From contig NZ_AUDY01000013.1 in NCBI RefSeq assembly GCF_000425705.1, forward strand, positions 124,001 through 188,000: a stretch of DNA of 64,000 bases, given 5' to 3'. Origin of the DNA: Halobacillus kuroshimensis DSM 18393. Its GTDB lineage: Bacteria > Bacillota > Bacilli > Bacillales > Halobacillaceae. The notes below the pieces were generated by a model. The model was not told where the DNA came from. It ran no database searches and saw only the letters and a list, made by a program, of their open reading frames with translations. The position numbers and the translations under genes are program-made. Shown here one piece after another: positions 6,487-15,417 of the stretch (position 1 is its first letter; each line of letters opens with the position of its first letter).

Positions 6487-7677
6487 ATGAAACAACAATC
6501 GACCAGAAGTCTCCTCTTAGGGGCCGCTTTCCTTATGGCGACCTCCGCCATCGGTCCGGGATTTCTAACACAAACCACACACTTTACCGAACAGCTTGCT
6601 GCGAGTTTCGGTTTTGTCATCCTCATATCCATCATCATTGATATTGGTGCGCAGTTGAACATCTGGCGGATCATCGCCGTTTCGGAAAAACCGGCGCAGG
6701 ATATAGCGAACAGCCTCCTGCCGGGTCTCGGCGTTTTCTTATCCATCCTCATTGTAGCCGGAGGTCTCGCTTTTAATATCGGGAACATTGCCGGTGCCGG
6801 ACTGGGGACCAATGTCCTTTTCGGCATCTCCCCTGAGATGGGTGCTCTGTTCAGCGGTATTGTAGCCGTCGCCGTCTTCCTCGTTCGGGAGGCTGGTAAA
6901 GTGATGGACCGGTTCGCTCAGATTGCCGGTTTTATCATGATCGCTCTTACAATCTTTGTTATGTTTTCAGCCAACCCGCCTATCGGGGAGGCGGCTGCCA
7001 AAACATTCGCCCCGGATACGATTGATTTCCTGGCGATTGTCACGCTAGTCGGTGGAACCGTCGGTGGATATATCACCTTCGCAGGGGGCCACCGTCTTCT
7101 GGACGCTGGTGTAAAGGGACAGGAATCCCTGGGGCAGGTAACGAAAAGCTCCGTATCGGCGATCGGAATCGCTTCCGTTATGAGGATTTTCCTTTTCCTC
7201 GCCTCTCTTGGGGTGGTCGCTTCCGGTGTGACCCTCGACCCATCCAACCCGCCGGCCTCTGTATTCCAGGCTGCAGCAGGAAATATCGGATATAAGATTT
7301 TCGGCATTATCATGTGGGCGGCCGCTGTTACTTCTGTTGTCGGTGCAGCCTACACATCTGTCTCTTTCATCCGTACATTCAGTAAAACCATCGAGAAGTA
7401 CCACAAGTGGTTTATCGTCGGGTTTATTGTCATTTCCACCACGGTCTTTGTTTCCATCGGGAAACCTGTCAAAGTTCTGATTCTTGTCGGGTCTTTAAAC
7501 GGATTAATCCTTCCGATTGCTCTCGGGGTCATGCTTGTGGCCGCTTATAAAACGAAGATCGTCGGAGATTACAAACATCCGCTATGGCTTACAATCTTCG
7601 GAGCCCTCATTGTCATTGCAATGGCTTATATGGGCGGTGTATCCTTGATTCAAGGTATTCCACAGCTTTTTGAATAA
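6487..7677 (+). CDS. ycsG: YcsG-like NRAMP-related transporter lacking metal motifs
   Basis: A 396-residue membrane protein with about 11 hydrophobic segments, distantly related to NRAMP divalent-metal transporters and matching YcsG, the neighbour of pxpA in B. subtilis. The TM1 metal-binding DPGN of true NRAMPs is absent: after AIGPGFL the sequence reads TQTTHFTEQ. The TM6 MPHN motif is also missing (GGTVGGYITFAGGH). With its place as the last gene of a 5-oxoprolinase operon, I infer uptake of 5-oxoproline or a related organic substrate rather than a metal. AAAGGAG precedes the start and a terminator follows. Confidence 0.85.
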   Translation: MKQQSTRSLLLGAAFLMATSAIGPGFLTQTTHFTEQLAASFGFVILISIIIDIGAQLNIWRIIAVSEKPAQDIANSLLPGLGVFLSILIVAGGLAFNIGNIAGAGLGTNVLFGISPEMGALFSGIVAVAVFLVREAGKVMDRFAQIAGFIMIALTIFVMFSANPPIGEAAAKTFAPDTIDFLAIVTLVGGTVGGYITFAGGHRLLDAGVKGQESLGQVTKSSVSAIGIASVMRIFLFLASLGVVASGVTLDPSNPPASVFQAAAGNIGYKIFGIIMWAAAVTSVVGAAYTSVSFIRTFSKTIEKYHKWFIVGFIVISTTVFVSIGKPVKVLILVGSLNGLILPIALGVMLVAAYKTKIVGDYKHPLWLTIFGALIVIAMAYMGGVSLIQGIPQLFE

Positions 7678-7684
7678 ATAGAAA

Positions 7685-7717
7685 AACGGGCGGTCCGCTG
7701 GGTTCCGCCCGTTCTTT
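7685..7717 (+). terminator. Terminator of the pxp operon
   Basis: AACGGGCGG and CCGCCCGTT pair perfectly and are followed by CTTTG, just after the ycsG stop. Confidence 0.75.
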
Positions 7718-7782
7718 GTATCACTCATCTTTCCAGCTGCTGGGTGGTAAACGGCATCAAAAAAAGAAAAGGAGAGGATTTT

Positions 7783-8445
7783 ATGAGCGAACGTGAAACG
7801 TGGGCAAAAGTAGATGAATACGTCATCGACCGGCTGATTCCGGAGGATGAGACAATGGCTTCGATCACAGCGCTGAATGAAAAAGAAGGCCTGCCTTCCA
7901 TCGGTGTCTCCGCTGCGCAGGGGAAAATGCTCTACCTTTATGTCAAGATGAAAGCAGCCCGGAGAGTTTTGGAAATCGGAACGCTTGGCGGATACAGCTC
8001 AATCTGGATGGCTAATGCACTGCCGGAAAATGGAGCGCTGACCACTCTTGAGTTTAATCCAAAGCATGCTGAAACAGCCGCCATCAACATGGAAAACGCT
8101 GGTGTGAAGGATAAAATATCCATTCACGTCGGGCCTGCTCTCGAAACGCTTCCTATGCTCGAGAATGACGATCCCTTCGACTTTATTTTCATCGATGCCG
8201 ATAAGGAGAACAATCCCCACTATATCGAACACGTATTGAAACTGTCCAAACCAGGAACAACCATTCTGGTCGACAACGTCATTCGGAACGGTAAAATCAT
8301 CGAGGAAGACAGCGGATCCGAAAGTATCCATGGAATCCGGCAGATGTTCGACCTTCTCCATAATCACCCTCGTCTGGAGAGCACCGTCTTCCAGACAGTT
8401 GGGAACAAAGGTTATGACGGTTTTCTACTTGCGGTTGTCGAATAA
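7783..8445 (+). CDS. Class I SAM-dependent O-methyltransferase
   Basis: A 220-residue protein of the caffeoyl-CoA/catechol O-methyltransferase type (YrrM-like). The SAM site is VLEIGTLGGYSSIWMA near residues 64-79; the metal and substrate region includes FIDADKENNPHY near 142 and DNVIRNGK near 165. It is probably cytosolic and Mg-dependent; the substrate is unknown. The frame extends to 7744, but GGAGAGG just before ATG 7783 fixes the start. It is a single-gene unit with its own terminator. Confidence 0.88.
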   Translation: MSERETWAKVDEYVIDRLIPEDETMASITALNEKEGLPSIGVSAAQGKMLYLYVKMKAARRVLEIGTLGGYSSIWMANALPENGALTTLEFNPKHAETAAINMENAGVKDKISIHVGPALETLPMLENDDPFDFIFIDADKENNPHYIEHVLKLSKPGTTILVDNVIRNGKIIEEDSGSESIHGIRQMFDLLHNHPRLESTVFQTVGNKGYDGFLLAVVE

Positions 8446-8470
8446 TAACGGAATTTATCCTAACTATAAA

Positions 8471-8516
8471 ACCTGCGGGATGATCGATTGACAGCGGTCG
8501 TCCTGCAGGTTTTTTT
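8471..8516 (+). terminator. Terminator of the methyltransferase gene
   Basis: ACCTGCGGGA and TCCTGCAGGT pair with one mismatch and are followed by TTTTTTT. Confidence 0.7.
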
Positions 8517-8535
8517 CGTTTCATCAACAAGCAGG

Positions 8536-9348
8536 TTATGAAAAACGCAGGTGAATAACGGTCCGGTCATCAATCGGAAGCCGGTGTTTCTCTAAATAGG
8601 AAGTAAGATCGCTGATATAGGAGCGTATCCCCTCCTGCTTCATTCGTCTGCATGTCTCTTCCAAAGAAAGTTCAGGGTGGAATAAACCGTCACTTACAAG
8701 CCATAGATCTTCAAGCTCTTCAACTGGGTAGGAGCCTGAATCAAGATGGGTCATCACCTCCGGCATACCGTTGGCTACCGTATAACCTCCTGGTATGTTG
8801 GCCAGGCTCCGGTTATACTGAAGCTTATGTAGAAGCAGGTCGTAATACGGCTCTTCCTTGATCTGCAGCCCCTTTTCTCTGTCTTTCTCTCTTTTCATTT
8901 TTGCGCGGGCGCTGATTCCTGCGACTGTATCTGTCGTGAGCACATGAACAGCACCCTTTTTATCACCGGCCATAATCATACAATCTCCCAGATGAGCATA
9001 GTGGAAATGCCTGTGTTCCAATTTAATCGCAGCCACACACGTCGACCACCGCTCCTCTCCTTTGGACGTATCCACTCCGGCTGAAACCATCTCTTCAAAC
9101 AAATCGATGTTGGCCTCCTCCACTGTTCTGATCAAGGAATCTACTCCGTCCATGTTCTGCATGTGTTCTCTGAAACGATGGGCAGCAAGATAGGCGCCGT
9201 TATGACCATCCTGATCTTCAAACGAAACAAGCGGCGTAGCTCCATCAAACACGCCGTAAACACCGGCACCTTCATGAAGAACATACGCATCTTCGCTTTC
9301 TTTTTTGGCGGGACTTTTCAACTGGACAACTTCTACCTGGTACTTCAT
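8536..9348 (-). CDS. PP2C-like serine/threonine phosphatase domain protein
   Basis: A 270-residue soluble protein with the pattern of PP2C-type metal-dependent phosphatases: VYGVFDGATPL near residues 30-40 (first metal Asp), AHLGDCMIMAG near 137 and LWLVSDGLFHPE near 217. The usual DGHGG after the first Asp is not conserved, so it is a divergent member; activity is inferred. The start overlaps the stop of the upstream acetyltransferase gene (ATGA), so the two are probably translationally coupled. Confidence 0.7.
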   Translation of the reverse strand: MKYQVEVVQLKSPAKKESEDAYVLHEGAGVYGVFDGATPLVSFEDQDGHNGAYLAAHRFREHMQNMDGVDSLIRTVEEANIDLFEEMVSAGVDTSKGEERWSTCVAAIKLEHRHFHYAHLGDCMIMAGDKKGAVHVLTTDTVAGISARAKMKREKDREKGLQIKEEPYYDLLLHKLQYNRSLANIPGGYTVANGMPEVMTHLDSGSYPVEELEDLWLVSDGLFHPELSLEETCRRMKQEGIRSYISDLTSYLEKHRLPIDDRTVIHLRFS

Positions 9349-9902
9349 ATATCCACCGTCCGTTTGATCCAGTCTTTTTTAAGCATGCCGTAAACCACAT
9401 GATCTGTATACTCATCATAGAGGAGGGCGGCGCTGCGGATGAGCCCTTCCTCTACAAAACCGAGACGCTCAGGGACAGCCCTGCTTTTTTCATTCTGCTC
9501 CGCCGCACGGATTTCGATCCGGTTCATCCCAAGCGTATGAAAGGCATAATCAAATAATTCCCGGCAGGCGCGTGTCAACAGACCTTTCCCTTTAAATTCC
9601 TCTCCCATCCAGTAACCGATGCTGGTCTTTTTGTTGTTGTAATCGAGTTCGTGAAAATCAACAATCCCGGCGATCCGCCCTTCCCAAAGGATACAGACCG
9701 TCCAGCCATTATTTTCAGCATATCTCTTTAGACTGCTTTGGATAAAACCCCGGGTGTCCTCCACCGTCTTCGTGAAATCAATCCACGGAAGCCACGTTCG
9801 AAGGTGATCCCTGGATTGGTCCGATAATTGAAAGAGTTCTTCTGCGTCTTCGTGGCCAATTAATTTCAATGACAACTGATCATCAACTGTATAGGTAAAC
9901 AA
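9345..9902 (-). CDS. GNAT N-acetyltransferase (RimL-like)
   Basis: A 185-residue GNAT-family acetyltransferase resembling RimL/YdaF. The acetyl-CoA site is GEEFKGKGLLTRACRELFDYA, in the expected place after GYWM, followed by GMNRIEIRA and ERLGFVEEG. The frame is open to 9986, but AAAGGAGG lies 8 bases before a TTG at 9902, which gives the usual family length (MFTYTVDDQL). The substrate may be a ribosomal protein N terminus or a small amine. It is coupled to the downstream PP2C-like gene. Confidence 0.82.
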   Translation of the reverse strand: MFTYTVDDQLSLKLIGHEDAEELFQLSDQSRDHLRTWLPWIDFTKTVEDTRGFIQSSLKRYAENNGWTVCILWEGRIAGIVDFHELDYNNKKTSIGYWMGEEFKGKGLLTRACRELFDYAFHTLGMNRIEIRAAEQNEKSRAVPERLGFVEEGLIRSAALLYDEYTDHVVYGMLKKDWIKRTVDI

Positions 9903-10037
9903 GATAAAAGCCTCCTTTATTTCTGCGTGTCCTGTGTATTCGACAAGTTTCCAATTGATTCCTCCCTGTCCTTGGATCCCCTTCAAGAAAGGGACAGATT
10001 CTCAGACGCACCGTTGAAGATCCATAAACATAGAAAA

Positions 10038-10061
10038 GCTGCCGGGAAATTCCCCGACAGC
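10038..10061 (-). terminator. Terminator of the fatty-acid degradation operon
   Basis: On the minus strand GCTGTCGGG pairs with CCCGGCAGC (one G-U) and is followed by TTTTCT. It lies shortly after the oxidoreductase stop codon. Confidence 0.65.
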
Positions 10062-10073
10062 CCTAAAGCAGCA

Positions 10074-11048
10074 TTATGGCTTAAGCACCAGCTTTCCTTT
10101 CGTTTTTCTCCCCTGCATCAGTTCATGAACTTTGGCCGCTTCTTCCAATGAATAAACGCCGCCTACCGTCAAGTTTACATCGCCGGTATTCACTAGTTCC
10201 AATAAGTGGTGAAGGCTTCGTTTAAACATTTCCGGCTTTTTCATAATCTGCGGGAGGAAAAAACCGATGACGGATAAGTTTCGGTTCATCAACCCGGAAG
10301 GATACATTTTTGCCGGATCTCCACTGGCTACCCCATACACGACAACACGACCGAAGGACCGCATACACTTCACCGTTTCGTGAAAAATGTCTCCTCCTGC
10401 CATTTCCAGAGCAACATCGACCCCGCGGCCGCCCGTCATTTCAAGAACATCGTCCCGCCAGTTTTCCTTCGTATAGTCCACCGCTTCATCGGCTCCAAGT
10501 TCAAGAGCCAGCTGCCGCTTCTCTTCTGTACTTGCCGTTGCAATGACTTTCCCTGCACCAAACTGTTTCGCCAGCTGCACCGCAAGCGATCCTACTCCTC
10601 CTGCTGCTGCATGAACAAGGACCGTTTCTCCGTGCTCCATCCGGCCCATCGTCGTTAGAATGTGATAAGCGGTCAGTCCCTGTAGAGGAATGGCCACTGC
10701 TGTTTCATCGTCCACCTCATCAGGAATCGGAATGAGCGAGGCGGCCTTCGCTTTCGCATACTCCGCATACCCACCGGATTCAATCAAAGTCACGACACGG
10801 TCCCCTTCGTTCACATCCTGGACGTCGGATCCGACAGCCTCCACAACACCAGCCACTTCAGCACCAGGTATAAAGGGTAGTGGTGTCGGAACCACATAGG
10901 CCCCTTCTCTCCGGGCGGTATCGGCATAGTTGACACCGACAGCCGATACTTTGACAAGCACTTCATCCTTAGCCAGAGACGGCTTTTCAACATCCACTTT
11001 TTCAAGGACGGATGGACTTCCATATTCTTTAAATTGAATAGCTTTCAT
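10074..11048 (-). CDS. Quinone oxidoreductase-like MDR/zinc-independent dehydrogenase
   Basis: A 324-residue medium-chain dehydrogenase/reductase of the NADPH:quinone reductase type: N-terminal GroES-like domain, then the nucleotide-binding domain with VLVHAAAGGVGSLAVQLAK near 140-158. The structural-zinc cysteine cluster of alcohol dehydrogenases is not seen. It is the last gene of the operon at 10.0-17.6 kb, 11 bases after the enoyl-CoA hydratase gene. Two adjacent ATGs exist; the second (11048) is better spaced from GAGGGG. A role in reducing enoyl or quinone-like substrates is plausible but unproven. Confidence 0.85.
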   Translation of the reverse strand: MKAIQFKEYGSPSVLEKVDVEKPSLAKDEVLVKVSAVGVNYADTARREGAYVVPTPLPFIPGAEVAGVVEAVGSDVQDVNEGDRVVTLIESGGYAEYAKAKAASLIPIPDEVDDETAVAIPLQGLTAYHILTTMGRMEHGETVLVHAAAGGVGSLAVQLAKQFGAGKVIATASTEEKRQLALELGADEAVDYTKENWRDDVLEMTGGRGVDVALEMAGGDIFHETVKCMRSFGRVVVYGVASGDPAKMYPSGLMNRNLSVIGFFLPQIMKKPEMFKRSLHHLLELVNTGDVNLTVGGVYSLEEAAKVHELMQGRKTKGKLVLKP

Positions 11049-11058
11049 CATTTGCCCC

Positions 11059-11844
11059 TCACTTCCCTGTAAACTGCGGTTTCCGCTTTTCCTTAAATGC
11101 AGCTACACCTTCTTTATGATCCATTGTTTCAGCCATCATTGTTTGAGAGATCCGCTCCTGCTCCAGGATAGCGGCAAGGTCGGATTGATCGGATTGATCA
11201 ACAATTTTCTTCATCATACCGATGGCCCTCCCCGGCCCTTTGGCCAGACGAAGCGCATAATTCATCGCTTCCTCTTCCAGCTCGCCAGCTGGAATCACTC
11301 TGTTGACGAGGCCCCACTCTGATGCTGTCTCAACCGGAATCGGTTCGGCAGTAAACAGCAGCTCTTTCGTCCGGTACGGCCCGATGAGACGGGAAAGGAA
11401 ATAGTGACCGCCGCCATCGGAAATCAAGCCGACCTGCGCAAAGCTCAAAACAAACCGGCTTTCTTCAGCTGCTAGAATCTGATCACAGGCAAGAGCAAGA
11501 TTGAATCCTGCTCCGGCCGCATACCCATGAACGACCGCTACGACCGGCTTCGGTACATCTTTGATCTTCAGAATCAGTTTATTCAACTCACCGACATGAT
11601 CATACAAATGCTGGGCCGAGGCTTCGCCCATGCTTTTCACATCGCCGCCTGCAGAAAAAGACCGACCTGCTCCGGACAGCGTAATCACTTTCACTTCCTC
11701 ATTCCTGGAGGCCTCTTCCAAAGCTTCCATCAAACCACCGATCATTTGATCAGAAAATGCGTTCAGACTGTCCGGGCGGTTCAGTACACAGGACATGACG
11801 GGTCCATTGATATCCACAGCTACATGATCATTACCTAATTTCAT
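11059..11844 (-). CDS. Enoyl-CoA hydratase/isomerase family protein
   Basis: A 261-residue crotonase-family enzyme, probably adding water to 2-enoyl-CoA in beta-oxidation. Motifs are LSGAGRSFSAGGDVKSM near 60-75 (first oxyanion hole), VHGYAAGAGFNLALACD near 105-121 (second) and the C-terminal AFKEKRKPQF. The start is taken at the second ATG (11844), 8 bases from GGAG; the first ATG directly abuts it. It lies just after the acyl-CoA dehydrogenase gene. Confidence 0.9.
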   Translation of the reverse strand: MKLGNDHVAVDINGPVMSCVLNRPDSLNAFSDQMIGGLMEALEEASRNEEVKVITLSGAGRSFSAGGDVKSMGEASAQHLYDHVGELNKLILKIKDVPKPVVAVVHGYAAGAGFNLALACDQILAAEESRFVLSFAQVGLISDGGGHYFLSRLIGPYRTKELLFTAEPIPVETASEWGLVNRVIPAGELEEEAMNYALRLAKGPGRAIGMMKKIVDQSDQSDLAAILEQERISQTMMAETMDHKEGVAAFKEKRKPQFTGK

Positions 11845-11858
11845 CTTCATCTCTCCTT

Positions 11859-13619
11859 TTAAACTTTATAGTGACCGGATTCTACCATCTGTTCAGCAAG
11901 GCGGCGGTTCCGATCCAGGCTTCCTTCAAAGGAATACGCACTCAACAGGGCTGCAGCACTTCTCAATGCCTTCGTCCGTTCTTCTCCTCTAAGGAGAGAA
12001 GAAAACAAGCGGCCTACAGACCGGCGGACGTTTTCAACGGAGCGCTCGATGACGGTCTCTGCCAGCTGCAGGTGAAGACTTGAGCTCCCACTGCCTTTTT
12101 TGGCACGAAGAACGCTGGACTCGGAGCGGTAGATTTCAATGGCTATGTCTGCCAGCTCCATCAATGTTTCCTGCTCATCTTTAATGGCGGATCCATAAAT
12201 TTTATAAGCAGCTCCAGCGGAAACAAGATATAAATCTTTACACAACGCGACCGCCTCTTCGAGCTTCGGCACAGGGCCCTGCTCCCGTTTGTAACCACCT
12301 GTTTTCAAGGAATCATCGGCCTGTTTCACTAAGGCATGTGTATCTATTTCCGCTTTTCCGGCTGTTTGGAAAAAGGCCCCCGGGATAAGCAGACGATTAA
12401 TCTCGTTAGTTCCTTCAAAAATGCGGTTGATCCGCGCATCACGATAAGCTTGTTCAACCGGATATTCCTTGATGAAACCCGCCCCTCCGTGAAGCTGCAC
12501 CGCTTCATCTACGACACGATCCAATGTTTCAGATCCGACAACCTTGCAGATGGCTGCTTCCATACGATGCTCGTTCATCGCTTTGGCCACAGCCTGTTTG
12601 TCTTCTGTATCATAGTGACCCGCGAGTGCTGATTCAATATGCCCTGCTGTCCGGTACATGACCGATTCAGCCGCATATAAGTCCGCGGCCATCCAGGCCA
12701 GTTTCTGCTTACTTGCCCTGAAATCCGTGATCGCTTTTCCAAACTGCCGCCGCTCGGAAGCATGAGCAAGAGCGAGCTGAAAGCTGTACTTCGCGGCACC
12801 AAGCGTCGCAAACCCTAAGTTAAACCGACCGAGATTCAACACATTCAAAGCAATCAAATGCCCCCGGCCGACGTCCCCCAGAAGATTCTCCGCCGGGACC
12901 TGACAGTCTTCCATAACGACCGAGCAGGTGGAGGATCCTTTGATTCCCATTTTGTCTTCCTCCGGCCCGATCGACAGCCCCGGCAAATCCTTTTCTACGA
13001 TAAAAGCTGTAAAATGCTCTCCATCCACTTTCGCATATACGATGAACGTATCGGAAAACGCGGCATTTGTTATATAGATTTTCGTTCCATTAAGCACATA
13101 GTGCGATCCGCTCTCGTTCATGACAGCTGTCGTTTTTGCGGATAAAGCGTCCGACCCTGCTTCCGGTTCTGTCAGGCAGTAGGCACCTATAAAAGCTCCG
13201 GAGGCAAGTTTCGGCAGGTATTTCTTCTTCTGTTCCTCCGAACCGAAGTAAGTAATCGGCAGAGTGGCGATACACGTATGATTGGAATGGGCCACACTGT
13301 AGCCGCCGGCGCTCCCCAGCGCCTCCCCCACGATGCCTTTGCTGATTTTATCAAGCCCGAGACCACCGTACTTTTCCGGAATGCTGTGAGCCAGGAGCCC
13401 CAGGTCCCCTGCTTTTTTCATCTTCCGGGCAACGAAGTCATAATCGCCTCGTTCGATGCGCCCCCTGTGTGGACGCACCTCCCCTTCAATATACTGCCGG
13501 GCGGTCCGTCGAATCATCCGGTGCTCTTCCGTCTGATCCTCCGGGGTGAAAACCGCCTCTGGATCCACATCAGAAGTGAGGAATCGACCACCTTTCCATT
13601 CATGTTTAACTGGATGCAT
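11859..13619 (-). CDS. fadE: Acyl-CoA dehydrogenase (FadE-like, with C-terminal extension)
   Basis: A 586-residue acyl-CoA dehydrogenase catalysing the first FAD-dependent step of beta-oxidation. Recognisable are AYCLTEPEAGSDA near 152-164, KIYITNAAFSDTF, the ERRQFGKAITDF segment and QLHGGAGFIKEYPVEQAYRDARI near 373-395. About 170 residues beyond the usual 380-residue core form an extra helical domain, as in long Bacillus FadE proteins. The start overlaps the preceding phosphatase-like gene by 14 bases, indicating a tight operon. Confidence 0.88.
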   Translation of the reverse strand: MHPVKHEWKGGRFLTSDVDPEAVFTPEDQTEEHRMIRRTARQYIEGEVRPHRGRIERGDYDFVARKMKKAGDLGLLAHSIPEKYGGLGLDKISKGIVGEALGSAGGYSVAHSNHTCIATLPITYFGSEEQKKKYLPKLASGAFIGAYCLTEPEAGSDALSAKTTAVMNESGSHYVLNGTKIYITNAAFSDTFIVYAKVDGEHFTAFIVEKDLPGLSIGPEEDKMGIKGSSTCSVVMEDCQVPAENLLGDVGRGHLIALNVLNLGRFNLGFATLGAAKYSFQLALAHASERRQFGKAITDFRASKQKLAWMAADLYAAESVMYRTAGHIESALAGHYDTEDKQAVAKAMNEHRMEAAICKVVGSETLDRVVDEAVQLHGGAGFIKEYPVEQAYRDARINRIFEGTNEINRLLIPGAFFQTAGKAEIDTHALVKQADDSLKTGGYKREQGPVPKLEEAVALCKDLYLVSAGAAYKIYGSAIKDEQETLMELADIAIEIYRSESSVLRAKKGSGSSSLHLQLAETVIERSVENVRRSVGRLFSSLLRGEERTKALRSAAALLSAYSFEGSLDRNRRLAEQMVESGHYKV

Positions 13620-14343
13620 AATGCCCCTCCTTGACTTGTCCTGTTATTTTGTCGTAAGCAAGAACCGCTTCAACCACTCCTTCCTGTGCAGCGAAGTCGA
13701 TCTCCGCAGGATCAAGACCATGTTTCATTAACCAGTTTCCAATCCGGCAGGAACGAAGCAATTCCCGGGCCTCACCACCGCCTTTATAAAAATGCAGGGA
13801 TGTTAACGCCCCATCTGAAAGCTCCCAATTTCCATCCTGCTGCATATGATGGACAAGACTTCCTGCTCCATAAAAATCCTCCATTGTAAACAGACCGCTT
13901 GAACCAGAACAGATGATCACAATGGTTTCCCCGCTGTGAGATTCGTTCAGATGCCTGGCCGTTGACGGGTTGTTGAGCAGCGATGAGGCATAAAGATCTG
14001 CCGCTTTTTGAGCCTTGTGAAGTGCGACCGTACCATTCGTAGTCGTCAAAATAAGATGTTTACCTGCAACAAATTTTTTCAGTTGATTTCGTAAAGGCGG
14101 ATAAAACCCCTCAATCGTACGACCTTGATCCTCCCCGGCAAGAAGGAAGGGCTGGTCAAATGCCTCTGCCGTTTTCCGAGCTAGCTCAGGACTGTAAACA
14201 GGGAGCACAGACAGCGCCCCATCAGCTATCGCGGCCGTCATTGTCGAGGTTGCAAAAAGCACGTCAAAAACCACAGCTGTTTTCCCGGTCAGCTTTTCAG
14301 GTTGTATGTCTTCCTTTTTGAAAATGACTTCGATTTTCCCCAT
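13606..14343 (-). CDS. comB: 2-phosphosulfolactate phosphatase family protein
   Basis: A 245-residue protein of the ComB/YitC family, which removes phosphate from 2-phosphosulfolactate in coenzyme M or sulfolactate synthesis. Family blocks are visible: AVVFDVLFATSTMTAAIADGA near 23-43, LLAGEDQGRTIEGF near 87 and LILTTTNGTVALHKA near 117-131. The companion synthase gene is not in the window; it lies inside a fatty-acid degradation operon, overlapping the acyl-CoA dehydrogenase gene, so it may act on another phosphorylated hydroxy acid. The symbol is the enzyme family's, not the competence gene of the same name. Confidence 0.75.
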   Translation of the reverse strand: MGKIEVIFKKEDIQPEKLTGKTAVVFDVLFATSTMTAAIADGALSVLPVYSPELARKTAEAFDQPFLLAGEDQGRTIEGFYPPLRNQLKKFVAGKHLILTTTNGTVALHKAQKAADLYASSLLNNPSTARHLNESHSGETIVIICSGSSGLFTMEDFYGAGSLVHHMQQDGNWELSDGALTSLHFYKGGGEARELLRSCRIGNWLMKHGLDPAEIDFAAQEGVVEAVLAYDKITGQVKEGHYASS

Positions 14344-14345
14344 AC

Positions 14346-15407
14346 CTACAGCCCCGCCGTTTCTTCCGCATGATGAATCAAGTTATTGACAAAATGATTC
14401 ATTTGGGCAAATCTTAGATCCTCTGTCTGACCATTTTTATACCGGAAGTAAATCTGCTGGATAATTCCAGCCAGCTTAAAGTAAGCAAATGTCAAATAGA
14501 CATGGATGTCGTCAACATTCCGGCCGCTCTTTAAAGAGTAAGCGTTTACAAATTCATCCCTGGTAAAAAAACCATCCTTTACAGTGACCGGCGGTCTGCC
14601 CAGCCCTTCCTGCAGCATCGGTGGATCATCGGATTGGATCCAATAGCTGAGCGCTGCTCCCAGGTCTGCAAGCGGGTCTCCGACGGTTGTCATTTCCCAG
14701 TCAAACAGCCCGACCATTTCAGCATGATTCCGCTTACTGAACATGGCATTGTTCAACTTGTAATCATAATGAATAACAGAAGCTGCTCCGGATAAAGGGA
14801 TATGATCCACCAGCCACTTCTTCAGCCGTTCTCCTGAAACAACATCGTCCGTCCGCGAACGGTCGTACCGTTTAATCCATCCGTGTACTTGACGCTCCAT
14901 AAATCCATCAGGCTTCACCATATGGGCGAGTTCTGTTCTCGAATAATCCACAGCATGAAGTTCGGCAAGCTTGTCCACCATCGTCTGTGAAATCCGCCTT
15001 CCGAGCTCCGCATTCCCTTCTACTCCCTCTGGAAAGTGTTTATCATAGACGATTCCTTCTCTACGTTCCATAATGAAAAAAGGGGATCCGAGCAAATCAC
15101 CAGATTCAAAGAGAAAAGGTCTCGGGGCCAGTGGATAAACTGGATGAAGCGCCTGGAGTACGGTATATTCCCGCTCCATATCATGGGCCTTTGGAGCAAC
15201 CGGTCCAAGCGGCGGACGCCTCAGCACAACCTTCCAGTCTTCTCCCGCAGAAAGCTCATACGTTAAGTTGGAGTGTCCGGCACCGAACTGTCTGATGGTA
15301 AGCTCCTCGTCCGGCATATTCAAGCGTTCTTTCAAAAAAGGAATCAAGATCTCATAATCCAGCTCTTCACCTTTACGCACTGCCTGCGTATCTTTCGTAT
15401 CGGCCAT
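14346..15407 (-). CDS. APH-like phosphotransferase family protein (ACAD10/11 kinase-like)
   Basis: A 353-residue member of the aminoglycoside phosphotransferase-like kinase fold found next to acyl-CoA dehydrogenases. N-lobe GAGHSNLTYEL near 42-52 and VVLRRPP with the ATP-binding Lys/Arg region; catalytic loop VIHYDYKLNNAMF near 213-225 and the metal motif LFDWEMTTVGDPLADL near 234-249. The eukaryotic ACAD10/11 kinase domains phosphorylate 4-hydroxyacyl-CoAs, so with the neighbouring phosphatase-like gene a phospho-hydroxyacyl step is an attractive inference. It sits 2 bases before the phosphatase-like gene. Confidence 0.85.
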   Translation of the reverse strand: MADTKDTQAVRKGEELDYEILIPFLKERLNMPDEELTIRQFGAGHSNLTYELSAGEDWKVVLRRPPLGPVAPKAHDMEREYTVLQALHPVYPLAPRPFLFESGDLLGSPFFIMERREGIVYDKHFPEGVEGNAELGRRISQTMVDKLAELHAVDYSRTELAHMVKPDGFMERQVHGWIKRYDRSRTDDVVSGERLKKWLVDHIPLSGAASVIHYDYKLNNAMFSKRNHAEMVGLFDWEMTTVGDPLADLGAALSYWIQSDDPPMLQEGLGRPPVTVKDGFFTRDEFVNAYSLKSGRNVDDIHVYLTFAYFKLAGIIQQIYFRYKNGQTEDLRFAQMNHFVNNLIHHAEETAGL

Positions 15408-15417
15408 CCGACCCCTC

